From positions 372,001 to 436,000 of the forward strand of contig CAVYQI010000006.1 of NCBI GenBank assembly GCA_963770635.1: a stretch of 64,000 nt of DNA, read 5' to 3'. A program made the position numbers and the translations under genes. The notes under the pieces were generated by a model. That model did no database searches and was not told where the DNA came from. It saw only the letters and a list, made by a program, of their open reading frames with translations. This DNA comes from DASZIT01 sp963770635 (lineage in GTDB: Bacteria > Actinomycetota > Acidimicrobiia > Acidimicrobiales > RAAP-2). Shown piece by piece: positions 51,817 through 61,052 of the stretch. How positions within the stretch are numbered: the first letter of the stretch is position 1; every line of letters starts with the position of its first letter.

Positions 51817-53587
51817 GTGACAGATCTGTCCGCCTCCGGGGCCGGCGCCGCCGGCAAAGTCGGTGGGCCGGATGGTCACGCTCACCGTCTTCGATCAGGG
51901 CTGCTCCAGCCTCTCCAATTTCGGCCTCAGCGTGCTGGTCGCCCGCCAGAGCGGCGCTCGTGAGCTGGGCGTTTTTGCCATCGTCATCACCACCTACATG
52001 ATCAGCCAGGGGTTGATCCGCGCCATGACCAGCGAATGCCTGCTCACCCGGGCGGGGGTTGCCGGCGATCTGAGAGGTCAATTCGAGCGCTCCGGTTACC
52101 TCTTTTCTTTTTTGTGCGCCTGTGCGTTGTCGCTGGTGGTGCTCGGGGTTGCCGCGGTGGTCGGTAGCCAGTTCGCGGTTCCATTCGTGATCCTGGCCGT
52201 CTGTTTCCCCGCCATCGCGATACAAGATTTTGCTCGCTACATCGGAATATGTCGACACGACCCCATGCTGGCGGTCCGCCTCGATGTCGCATGGATCGTG
52301 CTCTTCGCGATCGGGGTCGGCGTCGAGTCGGCGACTCATCACACGACCATGCCCTGGCTCTTCGGCGCCTGGACCGTCGCCGGCGCAGTAGCCGGTCTCA
52401 GTACGTTGCCCCTGTTCTTCTCGGTTCGAAACTGGGTTACGACGTTGCGGTTCTGGATCAGCAATGAATGGAGCGTCGGAAGTCGGTATGCCGGCCAGTA
52501 TCTGATCGGTATGTGGGGAGGCTACGGAGTCTTCTACTTCTTGGTGCTGGTGCTCTCGCTCGACGCCATCGGATTGCTCAAGAACACCCAGGTGGCCCTG
52601 TCCCCGATCATCGTGCTGTTCGCCGGGCTCGACACCGCGTTGATGTCGATCGTCAGCCGGAAGATGCGGGAGGACCGGCGACAGGGACTTCGGTTCATTT
52701 ACGTAGTATCCGTCGCGCTGCCCCTCACCCTGATGGCCTGGTCGGCGCTGATCTACATTGCGCCGGTCCGCGATGTCGCTCGACTGCTCGGGCCGTCTTG
52801 GCCGCAGGCGCGGCCCTACTTGCTCTGGCTCGGGGTTGCCAACGCTCTCGGAACCGTCTCGGCGGCCACTCTCATCGGGATGCGCTCGATCCGGTCGGCC
52901 AAAGAGCTGCTCCGGGTCGGGATGATCAGCCTCCCATTCATGGTGGTCGTCGAGCTCGGGGCGGCCAAGCTCGGTGGCATTCGCGGCCTCGCCATCGGGA
53001 TCGGGATCTATTCCATCTTCCTTGCCATTGTCTCGTGGGTCGTCTTCTGGCGGGCTCTCGGGCGGTTCGAGCCTGACCGGCTCGGAGAACCGGAAACGGC
53101 GGAAGACGAACTCATCGACGTTGGCGGCAACGAGCCCAGCGGCCTGCTGCAGCTCCTGGCCGGCGAACCCCTCCTGGTGCCGTGGTTGGTGCCGTCCCTG
53201 GTGCCGTCGTTGGTCCCGTCGCTGCCCGTCAACGGCGCCAACCAGGCCGCCAGCCGAGGACAACCCCTGGTGGTGCCGTCCCTGCCCGTCAACGGCGCCC
53301 ACCAGGCCGCCGGCCGAGGACAACCCCTGGTGGTGCCGTCCCTGCCCGTCAACGGTGCCCAACCGGGCATCAGCCGAGGCCAACCGCTCGTGGTGCCGTC
53401 CCTGCCCGTCAACGGTGCCCAACCGGGCATCAGCCGAGGCCAACCCCGCGTCGTTCCGTCTCTGCCCGCCAACGGTGCCCACGAGGCTGTTGGCCCGGGC
53501 GGAGGGATCACCGAGCCGGTCGACGAGGACCGCGAGCCCGGCCAGAAGTCCGTCCCCAACGCCAAGCCCGGACCGAAGGGTCAGTGA
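51817..53587 (+). CDS. Polysaccharide flippase (Wzx/MATE-like) with tandem-repeat tail
   Basis: About 12-14 membrane helices of the polysaccharide-transporter (MVF/MATE) type (VTLTVFDQGCSSLSNFGLSVLVARQSGARELGVFAIVITTYMISQGLIRAMTSECLLTRAG at the start of the domain), then a cytoplasmic tail from about residue 400 made of LVPS and 20-residue repeats. It probably flips a lipid-linked repeat unit. GTG 51817 has a proper ribosome site (GGAGG eight bases upstream) but is one base out of frame with the body. A GTG at 51863 is in frame without a ribosome site. Either the start is 51863 or there is another single-base error near 51862. Confidence 0.82.
53174..53485 (+). repeat. Nested in-frame tandem repeats (12-bp x4, then 60-bp x4.4)
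   Basis: Four 12-bp units (53174-53221, CTGGTGCCGTCC-like, encoding LVPW/LVPS) lead into 60-bp units beginning 53222, 53282, 53342, 53402 and a partial one at 53462. Each 60-bp unit encodes LPVNGA-x5-(S/G)RGQPLVVPS. Adjacent copies are nearly identical. Both periods are multiples of three, so copy-number change keeps the frame. Confidence 0.95.
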
Positions 53588-53766
53588 CACTGCCATCGTG
53601 CCGCGCAGGTTCCACGGTCTTGAGGTCGCACGCAATGAAGTCGTCATTCGAACCGCCCGGGGTTGGCAGAGATCCCACCATCAGGTATCTGCGCAATCGG
53701 CCGTGCCGATCTGACGACGCCGCCAGCTGTTCGACACTCCGAACCATTGCCGTCTAGGCTCGCCGG

Positions 53767-54480
53767 ATGCGCTGGACAGAGGTGTCCGAGAACCCGAATT
53801 CAAAGGAAGCTCTGCAATATCGAGCGTCGCAACTGGCGCAAGCGCATCAGTCACCGGTTGAGTATCGCGACCCGTATCTCGCTAGCTTGGCACGGGGAAA
53901 ACGGGTGCTCGATGTCGGGGTGGTGAACCATGTGAGTGACGGAGATGCGCACGCCGCCTACTTGCACAGAGCCCTCGTGCAAGTGGCAACCGAGGTCGTA
54001 GGAATCGACATCGTGGAAAAGGGCGTTGCTTCGCTTTCCGAACAGGGATACGACGTCCATGTCGCCGACATTGCCAAGCCGGGACTTGCGACAATCGTCG
54101 GCACTTCATTCGATTTGGTCATCGCCGGTGAGCTCATCGAACATATTGATTCTCCCGGCGTCATGCTCGAAAATGCCCGGTCCGTTCTGGTGAAAGGTGG
54201 ACACCTGCTCCTGACCACCCCTAACCCCTACGGCATTTCGTCGATTCTCAGTCAAGCCCGCGGCAGGGTAGAAGAGAACGTGGATCATCTGGTGTTCTAT
54301 TTTCCTTCCGGCATGGCGGAGCTGGCCGACCGCTACGGGTGGAAGCTCGTCAGTTATCGCGGTTCTCTCGACGCTCGGTCGCCTAAATCCCTCAAACGCA
54401 AGGCCCTCAACCTGATGGCGAAGTTCGCCACCGAGGACTTGCCGTGCTGGACGTACATCTATGAGCTCGAGGTGGTTTGA
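53767..54480 (+). CDS. Class I SAM-dependent methyltransferase
   Basis: 237 residues. Motif I is VLDVGVVNH (about 43-51), followed by VVGIDIVEKGV, DLVIAGELIEHIDSPGVMLENARSVLVKGGHLLLTTPNPYG (post-I, IV and V regions), typical of methyltransferase_11/23. It probably methylates a sugar or nucleotide-sugar of the surrounding glycan locus. ATG 53767 lies six bases after TAGGCT (leaderless). The composition is somewhat more AT than flanking genes. Confidence 0.85.
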   Translation: MRWTEVSENPNSKEALQYRASQLAQAHQSPVEYRDPYLASLARGKRVLDVGVVNHVSDGDAHAAYLHRALVQVATEVVGIDIVEKGVASLSEQGYDVHVADIAKPGLATIVGTSFDLVIAGELIEHIDSPGVMLENARSVLVKGGHLLLTTPNPYGISSILSQARGRVEENVDHLVFYFPSGMAELADRYGWKLVSYRGSLDARSPKSLKRKALNLMAKFATEDLPCWTYIYELEVV

Positions 54481-54528
54481 CCCGGTCGCCGGCCACCCCG
54501 ATGCGAGCCTTAGGGCCAGCCGGCGAGG

Positions 54529-55233
54529 TCAGTGGGCCCGGTAGCGGAGTAGGGCACGGAGTGCGCGCACACTGTCTTGCCACCGGTACTTGCGTCCCTC
54601 GGTCGTCTCCCGCCCCGCCCATGAGATCGGAACTTCATAGATCCGGAGGCCGCGGTTGAGCACCTTGGCAGTGAACTCCGGCTCGAAGTCGAAGCCATCA
54701 GATTCGATGGTCACTCCCTCCAGCACTTCACGGTCGAAGAGCTTGAGGCACGTCTCCATGTCCGACAGGGTCGTGCGGTAGAGCACATTGGTGGTGAATA
54801 CCAGGAAGCGGTTGGCGATCCAGTCCGAGAGCGCCATGTTCTTGCGTTCACCAGTGAAGCGGCTGCCGAACACCACTTGAGCCTTTCCTTTGAGCAGCGG
54901 CTCGAGCATCCGCGGCCAATCGTCGGGATCGTATTCGAGGTCGGCGTCCTGGATGAGGATGAGGTCTCCGGTCACCGCATCCAGGCCGGTGCGCACCGCG
55001 GCACTCTTTCCCTGGTTGGTCGGATGAGTGAGCACCCGCACGGTGGAATCTTCCACCGCCCGGAGAACCTTGTCAGTGCCGTCAGTGGACCCGTCGTCGA
55101 TGACGACGACTTCGAGGTGGATCGGTAGATCGAGGGCCCGGATGCGGCGCAGGACCTCGACCACGGTGTTGCGTTCGTTGTACACCGGGACGATGACCGA
55201 GAGCTTCCCGTACTGGGCGGGGGGGGCGACCAT
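54529..55233 (-). CDS. Family 2 glycosyltransferase (dolichyl-phosphate mannose synthase-like)
   Basis: 234 residues of GT-A fold: LSVIVPVYNERNTVVEVLRRIRAL, VVIDDGSTDGTDKVL, ILIQDADLEYDPDDWPRMLEPLLKGKAQVVFGSRFTGE (DxD metal motif QDADLEYD), and the acceptor end GFDFEPEFTAKVLNRGLRIYEVPISW. It transfers a sugar from a nucleotide donor to a polyprenyl phosphate or similar lipid. The soluble form has no C-terminal membrane helices. ATG 55233 is preceded by AAAGGAAAC. It could feed the GT-C enzymes of the 19-24 kb region. Confidence 0.9.
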   Translation of the reverse strand: MVAPPAQYGKLSVIVPVYNERNTVVEVLRRIRALDLPIHLEVVVIDDGSTDGTDKVLRAVEDSTVRVLTHPTNQGKSAAVRTGLDAVTGDLILIQDADLEYDPDDWPRMLEPLLKGKAQVVFGSRFTGERKNMALSDWIANRFLVFTTNVLYRTTLSDMETCLKLFDREVLEGVTIESDGFDFEPEFTAKVLNRGLRIYEVPISWAGRETTEGRKYRWQDSVRALRALLRYRAH

Positions 55234-55496
55234 CAGCTGTTTCCTTTCGAGGATCCTGACCTGAGAGAGCAGCGATGCCGCAGAAGTCGGGAGGCTCGCT
55301 TCGGAGCCCGAATCGGGCGCTCACCTATCACTGATCAGACTCCCTCTCATCCTGACGTCATCGACGAAGAACCTCGAGCGTGGCATGACCAGGCGCAATC
55401 TAGCCAAACGCGTTGCAGTCGCCTGACCTGTGTATTCCGGTGATCGGTTGCCAGACCTGCCTTACCCTGACCCACCAGTTCAGCTCGCACCCAAAG

Positions 55497-56579
55497 CTAA
55501 TCCTTTTTGATCACCTCAGCCGCGAGATCTCGTATGGCCGAAGCCATCCGTGCCCAGGTGAACTCCTCGGCCCGCCGCTTCGCCATCTCCAGGTCGGTCG
55601 GTTTGCTTTCCAGTGCGACCTCCACCGCGTCGGCGAGCGGTCCAGCGCCCCAGCCGCTCATGACGGTTGCCTTCCCGTCGGTAACCTCGAGAAGCGCGTC
55701 CTCGGGGCTGATAACCAGGGGGATGCCCAGCCGCATCGCCTCGACGGCCGGCATACCAAATCCCTCGAAGTCCGACGGAAAGACGAAGAGTCCGGACGAA
55801 GCGAAGCATCGTCGCAAATCGTCGCCGAAGAGCCAGCCGATCGGCTCGACCAAACCGGTGAGCCCGAGTCGCTCGATATGCGCCTCCGCCCCGGGGCGCG
55901 ACTCATCGGGCATGCCGATCAACTTGAGCCGAGTACCCCGACCTCTGTCGCGCAAAATCGCCCAGGCATCGATCACCATGTCGACGTTCTTGTTGCCATA
56001 TTGGCCGAAGGCGACGGTATAAGGCTCATCCACATCCTCCACTGCCCACGATGCGACGTGATCGCTCCCGAGAGGCGCCACCCCGAGCGGCTTGTCCCGG
56101 AGCCACGGGTGCATCCGGAGCAGGTCGCGCCGGGTACGTTCGGAGATACAGGCGATGGCGTCGGCCTGGTGCCAGCCGATCGTGTAGGAGACCTTGCGCA
56201 GAAGCCTCGACTTGCGGCTGAATTGGTGGGGAAGAAACTCGTGGCGGATGTCGGTGGCGATCACCAGGCGGGGGCAGGGGAGCGGGGCGATCGTCGTCGT
56301 CGGTAGCAGTCCGATCATGGCGTCGGCACCGAACGCACGGCACACTGCAGGTACTCGGGTGTTCTGCGCTCGAACCCGGTTGAACCCTTTCAATTGGCCG
56401 AGGGCAACCGGCTCAATGGCAACTCCTTCCGGCCAGGAGAGCTTGGTCATTGCCCGCTCATCGACGAGCACGTATAGGTCGTCGGTGCCGAGGGATGCCC
56501 ATCCCCGGATGAGCCGCTCGAGGATGACCCCTACGCTCGAACCGGGCGCCCCGCCAATCCCGTCGACGACGAATTTCAT
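55497..56579 (-). CDS. Family 4-type glycosyltransferase
   Basis: 360 residues, GT-B. The N-terminal domain starts MKFVVDGIGGAPGSSVGVILERLIRGW. The C-terminal nucleotide-sugar domain has YTVAFGQYGNKNVDMVIDAWAIL, RLGLTGLVEPIGWLFGDDLRRCFASSGLFVFPSDFEGFGMPAVEAMRLGIPLVIS (the Glu-x7-Glu signature). The start is ATG 56579, with GGGAGA eight bases upstream. It adds a sugar to a lipid-linked glycan. Donor and linkage unknown. It is divergent from the epimerase at 56681. Confidence 0.88.
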   Translation of the reverse strand: MKFVVDGIGGAPGSSVGVILERLIRGWASLGTDDLYVLVDERAMTKLSWPEGVAIEPVALGQLKGFNRVRAQNTRVPAVCRAFGADAMIGLLPTTTIAPLPCPRLVIATDIRHEFLPHQFSRKSRLLRKVSYTIGWHQADAIACISERTRRDLLRMHPWLRDKPLGVAPLGSDHVASWAVEDVDEPYTVAFGQYGNKNVDMVIDAWAILRDRGRGTRLKLIGMPDESRPGAEAHIERLGLTGLVEPIGWLFGDDLRRCFASSGLFVFPSDFEGFGMPAVEAMRLGIPLVISPEDALLEVTDGKATVMSGWGAGPLADAVEVALESKPTDLEMAKRRAEEFTWARMASAIRDLAAEVIKKD

Positions 56580-56680
56580 GTTATACATTCTCCCTGAGGC
56601 GAGCGTAAGCACGCCAATCCGAAGCACGTTGCTTTCGCACCCCTACCTTCCATTTCGACACAACGAGGAGCGTGGCAAAT

Positions 56681-57691
56681 ATGAAAGTCGTCGTCACGGG
56701 TGGTGCTGGTTTCATCGGCTGCAATCTGGCCATCGCACTTGCTAAGCGGGGTGACACGGTGGTGCTCGCCGACAATCTTTCCCGACCCGGGAGCGCAGCC
56801 AACCTCGATGCGATGATGGCCGATCCCGAGCTGGCCAAGCACCTGACATTCGTCAACATGGACGTCAGAGATGCCGACGCCTGCAAGAGTTTGTTCGACA
56901 AGGATGTCGATGGCGTTGCTCACTTCGCCGCGCAGGTGTCGGTGACCTCATCGCTCGAGGATCCAGTCGCTGACTTCGAGATCAACGCCCGCGGCACCCT
57001 GAACATCCTCGAAGCGGTCCGCTTACTCGCCCCGGAAGCGCACGTTCTCTATACCTCCACCAACAAGGTCTACGGCAGCCTGGCCGGGGTGCCCCTCGAG
57101 CGGCAGAAGACCCGGTACGTCCAGACCACGCTGCCTCTTGGGGTCTCGGAGGAATTCCCCACCGTGGCGGCGACACCCTATGGCGTCTCGAAACTGGTGG
57201 GAGACCTCTACGTTCAGGATTACGCCTACACGTTCGGGCTCAATACCACCGTCTTCCGCATGTCCTGCATCTACGGGACCCGGCAGAACGGCAACGTCGA
57301 CCAGGGTTGGGTGTCCTGGATGGTCCGGGCGGCGACCTCTGGCCAGGACCTCACCATCTACGGCGATGGCCTGCAGGTTCGCGACCTCCTCCACGTGGAC
57401 GACCTGGTGAATGCCATCCTCACCGTGTTGACAACCGATGTCGCCCGGGGAATGGCACTCAACATGGGCGGTGGCCCAGATTTCTCGGTGTCAGTCTGGG
57501 CGGAGTTCGGGACGATCCTCGAGGGACTGCTGGGCAGACCGGTGCCGGTGAAGTACGACGACTGGCGCCCGGGCGATCAGCGGGTCTACATCACCGACAT
57601 CCGCCGTGCCTCCGAGGTGCTTTCCTGGAAGCCCACCCGGACCCCGGCCGACGGGATCGCGGAAGTTCTGGCCTGGGTGCAGACAACCTAA
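56681..57691 (+). CDS. NAD-dependent sugar epimerase/dehydratase (CDP-paratose epimerase-like)
   Basis: 336 residues, extended SDR: VVVTGGAGFIGCNLA (GxxGxxG), VLYTSTNKVYG, TPYGVSKLVGDLYVQDYAYTFGLNTTVFRMSCIYGTRQ (YxxxK at the catalytic site), LQVRDLLHVDDLVNAIL, and DQRVYITDIRRASEVLSWKPT. The last motifs recall CDP-tyvelose/paratose 2-epimerases, but UDP-sugar epimerases are not excluded. GAGGAG lies ten bases before ATG 56681, chosen over GTG 56672. It makes a nucleotide sugar for the locus. Confidence 0.87.
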   Translation: MKVVVTGGAGFIGCNLAIALAKRGDTVVLADNLSRPGSAANLDAMMADPELAKHLTFVNMDVRDADACKSLFDKDVDGVAHFAAQVSVTSSLEDPVADFEINARGTLNILEAVRLLAPEAHVLYTSTNKVYGSLAGVPLERQKTRYVQTTLPLGVSEEFPTVAATPYGVSKLVGDLYVQDYAYTFGLNTTVFRMSCIYGTRQNGNVDQGWVSWMVRAATSGQDLTIYGDGLQVRDLLHVDDLVNAILTVLTTDVARGMALNMGGGPDFSVSVWAEFGTILEGLLGRPVPVKYDDWRPGDQRVYITDIRRASEVLSWKPTRTPADGIAEVLAWVQTT

Positions 57692-57769
57692 CCGTCCTCA
57701 CCCTGTCCTCGGGACGAATCCTGAGTTTGGGAAACTCCCCAACCAACAAACCGCGCGTCGGCGCGGTGG

Positions 57770-58657
57770 TCAGTGACCGGGTAGCCGGACCGGATCCCGT
57801 GACAACCAGGCGTTCCCGAGCCCTTCGAAGGTCGAGACATCCTTGATCACCGTGAACCCGAGGTTCTCGAACCAGGAGCGAAGGTCCGACCACGATTTCC
57901 CCGGAATCGGGTGGTACTCCATGACGATGCGCCTGACACTCGCCCAACTCTCGGGCGAGGAGGCGGGGACGAAGTCGTACTCGCTGCCCTCGCAGTCGAT
58001 CTTGACGAACTCGATCGGACGTGGCGACTTGTTCACCACCTCGTCGAACGAAATGGTCTTCACCTCGGTGGCGGTCCCGATGGCGGGTTTCTCGTCGGCA
58101 TCCAGAAGATAGTTGAGCGCGCTTCCTCCCATATTGTCGTCCAGGAACACCGAGGCACCGCTCTCGGCGCCGAGCGCCCGAATGGAGACCGTGACTCGAT
58201 CGGCAAATCCGTTCTGCTCCACGTTGCGTTGCAAAAAGCCCGCGGTGACCGCCGACGGCTCGAATGACTGGATGGTTGCGCCGGGATGGAGCTGGGCCAG
58301 TCGGCAGGTGAACGTGCCGATGTGGGCACCGATGTCCAACGCTCCGATCGGGCGGTCGATGAGCGAGCCGAGAAACGAGCGCACCAGATAGGTGTCGTCG
58401 CCAAACGTCTCGTAGACGGGAAGGCGGGCGCCCGGATAGCTCGGGCTGTCGATCTTCACCCCGCTGCGGGTGACGTAGTGGATCGTCTCGGGACCGTTCC
58501 CGACCTTTTCGCGCACCATATCCGAGAGGATCGCCGGCCAGTTGGAGAACACCACCGGCGTCTGGGCGACGCGGCGGGCGGTGTAGGCACCGTGTCGAGC
58601 CACCTCGACGAGGCGACCCCGGTTGTGGCTGTTGTTGCTGGAGATCGGCTGGGGCAC
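57770..58657 (-). CDS. FkbM-family methyltransferase
   Basis: 295 residues: RPIGALDIGAHIGTFTCRLAQLHPGATIQSFEPSAVTAGFLQRNVEQNGF is the FkbM SAM-binding core, followed by PIEFVKIDCEGSEYDFV and RIVMEYHPI. It is a close paralogue of the gene at 61053, sharing the N-terminal RRVAQTP and VFSNW segments. It probably O-methylates sugars. A copy of the family also lies at 58783. Confidence 0.87.
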   Translation of the reverse strand: MPQPISSNNSHNRGRLVEVARHGAYTARRVAQTPVVFSNWPAILSDMVREKVGNGPETIHYVTRSGVKIDSPSYPGARLPVYETFGDDTYLVRSFLGSLIDRPIGALDIGAHIGTFTCRLAQLHPGATIQSFEPSAVTAGFLQRNVEQNGFADRVTVSIRALGAESGASVFLDDNMGGSALNYLLDADEKPAIGTATEVKTISFDEVVNKSPRPIEFVKIDCEGSEYDFVPASSPESWASVRRIVMEYHPIPGKSWSDLRSWFENLGFTVIKDVSTFEGLGNAWLSRDPVRLPGH

Positions 58658-58782
58658 CGGAATTCCCTTCGGCGGAACGCGGAGCTGACCAGTACGGTCA
58701 CCCTCCGTTCAGGGTGGGAAGTATACCCACGCCACCAGGGCGGGCGTAAGGCGACGCCCGTAGCTGGCGGCCATCGTCGCGG

Positions 58783-59712
58783 CTACCTCCAGATGCCCTT
58801 GACGTTGAACGGGTCGGGCACCATCTCATCGAAGGCGGCCAGGGCGACCGCATCATCGGGCTTACAGGCACCCACATCCCAGAAGTGGTACCCGAGATGA
58901 CTCGGACGCGGGTCCAAGGTGGCGGCGTGCTTGGGGGCATCGGCGATGTCCATCTGCCCCAAGGGGTCCGAGCAGTTGTCCCATACCGCCAGCCGGGAAT
59001 ACCCCAACCGGGCGAGCTTGTCCCACACCGCGTTGGGATCCGAGTCGCCCGCCTTCCGGGCCAAGCCCGGGTCGAACTCGAAGAACAGGACCGGGGAGCC
59101 ATCGGACCACGTCTGGGCAGCCGCCGCCACCAGCACCGGGTCGAAGCCGTCGGTGTCGCTCTTGATCAGTCGGAGCCGGTCGAAGTCGGGGTGCTTGGCC
59201 CGAAGCGCGCTCATGGCCAGCGACGGCAGGGCGTCCGGGTCTCCGGTCCCCGCCTCGAAGCGGGTGGTCCCGCGACCACGCACCGGGCTGACGTCGGCCC
59301 ACTCGGAGTCGTCCGGAGTCAGCAGCGCCTCTTCGATGACGGCCCGGGGATTGTCCCCCAGGTTCCGACGAAGAAAATCGGTCCAGTAGGGGTCGCCCTC
59401 CACGCAGAGAACTTCGGCACCGGTGGTGGCGATGATCTGAGCCGCCGAATCACCGATGTTGGCCCCGATGTCCAGCACCCGCATCGGTGCTCCGTCGACC
59501 TCCGACCCTTTGTCGAGAGCCACGGCCAGGGCGATGAGGTTCTGGCCGTACCTCGGACCCAGCGCCGCGAAGTCGGGGAGGGCGTGGGACCACGGGAGGT
59601 AGAGGTCGACCCCTTGCACGCGGCGCTTCACCACCCGCTGGGGCCAGAGCCGTCTCCAAGGCATGTTCAGCCGGACGAACGCCCGTCCTCGTTGCATTCG
59701 GCTGACGGGCAT
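58783..59712 (-). CDS. FkbM-family methyltransferase-like protein
   Basis: 309 residues from ATG 59712 (MPVSRMQRGRAFVRLN). The FkbM-type core is RVLDIGANIGDSAAQIIATTGAEVLCVEGDPYWTDFLRRNLGD and RLIKSDTDGFDPVLV, followed by a C-terminal extension (VLFFEFDPGLARK...YHFWDVGACKPDD). It is more distant from the other two FkbM genes here. The frame continues 40 codons upstream to 59832 without support. Likely a sugar or lipid methyltransferase of the glycan locus. Confidence 0.83.
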   Translation of the reverse strand: MPVSRMQRGRAFVRLNMPWRRLWPQRVVKRRVQGVDLYLPWSHALPDFAALGPRYGQNLIALAVALDKGSEVDGAPMRVLDIGANIGDSAAQIIATTGAEVLCVEGDPYWTDFLRRNLGDNPRAVIEEALLTPDDSEWADVSPVRGRGTTRFEAGTGDPDALPSLAMSALRAKHPDFDRLRLIKSDTDGFDPVLVAAAAQTWSDGSPVLFFEFDPGLARKAGDSDPNAVWDKLARLGYSRLAVWDNCSDPLGQMDIADAPKHAATLDPRPSHLGYHFWDVGACKPDDAVALAAFDEMVPDPFNVKGIWR

Positions 59713-59806
59713 CGGTAGGACACTACCTACTCGCGGCCATGGGCAACAGACAACCGCGCGACCGGCTGGCCAACACGCAGCCACCCCACCCCCAACCTCA
59801 CCCGAG

Positions 59807-61027
59807 TCAAGAGGTGGAGACCTGCCGCCCATCGACCTCGTCCAGCACCGACGACAGGACGGCGAGATCGACCTCGATGTCGCTGACGATCAACTGGGAG
59901 CGGCTGCGGGCGGCCGGGCCCGGATGGCCGGGGCCGGTCAGGTAGCGGTACTCGAGCCCGGGCACGCCGCTCGCCATCTTCCAGAAGTCGGGAACCAGCG
60001 CCCCGGCCGGGAACAGTTCGACCAGGCACGACCCCGGGCTGGCGAACACCAGGTTGGCCAGCGACGCCCCGTGGGGGGCGACGATGACCGACGCCTCGGC
60101 AAACGCCCGGATCTGCTCGACCACCGGCATCTGGCCCGGGTCGATGGCGGTGAAGCCGCGGGCCGACAGCATGTCCACCACTTGCGCCTCGTTGGTGACC
60201 CGTCGGTTGTTGGCGCCGCTTCCCCGGGTGAGGTAGATGAACCGCCCGGCGACCCGGGACGACGGCGCCGACAGCAAGCGGCGGCGCAGATACGCCACCG
60301 CCCACGGCGGGTTGATCACCGTCATGGCGGGTGGCATGGGGACCACCAGGCACTCCGCTTGCACATGGGTCACCTGGGTGCTGTCGATCCGCCGCTCTTC
60401 CGGGATGTCGAACAGGTCCAGTAGCTCGCGCTGGAACCGGGTCCGGGCCGGCACGTACCAGCGGTCGGGGGCAGCGACGTCCGGGCACTGCTCCAACACC
60501 CCGAATCGGGGCAGGACATCCATCATGAAGTGGTAGTAGTTGACGTCGCCGCGGGTGGCGAGGACCCCGAGCCGCCCGCCGACCTGCAGGGGTGCCGGCG
60601 GGAACGGGTGCAAGAACAACGGGTGCTGGCGGGGGCGGGTGGTGCCGAAGTAGGAGCTCAGTTCCCACACCAGGTCGCCGCGACCGGTGATGACCGCGGC
60701 GTGGGGACCCAGCACCCGGGCACCGGGGAGCTCGGCGACCGCCACCCGGGGGACGACCTCGCGCTGGTTGTCCAGAAACGTCGGGTCATTCGGGGGGAGC
60801 CCCTGGGGGATCGGGCGGGTCACCACCTCGGAGGCCCGGGCGGTGCAGCATCGCCCGCCGGAGGTGGCGGCAGCTTCCTCCATCGTCTCGACCGAACCGG
60901 TGGGGAGGTAGCCCCCCCGCAGTCGGCTGAACTCTAGGCTGGCCGGGGCGACCAGGCCCGTCGCCACCGTGTAGGCCGGCTTCAGATACGGGAAGTAGGG
61001 CCGCAGCGGCCCCGGCAGCCGAACCAC
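59807..61027 (-). CDS. Family 61 glycosyltransferase
   Basis: 406 residues with the GT61 (DUF563) layout: NYYHFMMDVLPRFGVLEQ, RFIYLTRGSGANNRRVTNEAQVVDMLSARGFTAIDPGQMPVVEQIRAFAEASVIVAPHGASLANLVFASPGSCLVELFP. The last, with APHGASLANL, is the family hallmark. Transfers an unknown sugar (xylosyl or related in eukaryotic members). GTG 61027 lies 25 bp after the stop of the FkbM gene at 61053, so they form one transcript. Confidence 0.87.
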   Translation of the reverse strand: MVRLPGPLRPYFPYLKPAYTVATGLVAPASLEFSRLRGGYLPTGSVETMEEAAATSGGRCCTARASEVVTRPIPQGLPPNDPTFLDNQREVVPRVAVAELPGARVLGPHAAVITGRGDLVWELSSYFGTTRPRQHPLFLHPFPPAPLQVGGRLGVLATRGDVNYYHFMMDVLPRFGVLEQCPDVAAPDRWYVPARTRFQRELLDLFDIPEERRIDSTQVTHVQAECLVVPMPPAMTVINPPWAVAYLRRRLLSAPSSRVAGRFIYLTRGSGANNRRVTNEAQVVDMLSARGFTAIDPGQMPVVEQIRAFAEASVIVAPHGASLANLVFASPGSCLVELFPAGALVPDFWKMASGVPGLEYRYLTGPGHPGPAARSRSQLIVSDIEVDLAVLSSVLDEVDGRQVSTS

Positions 61028-61052
61028 GTTCAGCTGGCGCTGGCGTCAGGTC

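Noticed and set aside
53174..53485. CRISPR-like array
   Set aside because: Units are contiguous without spacers and encode an in-frame protein repeat.
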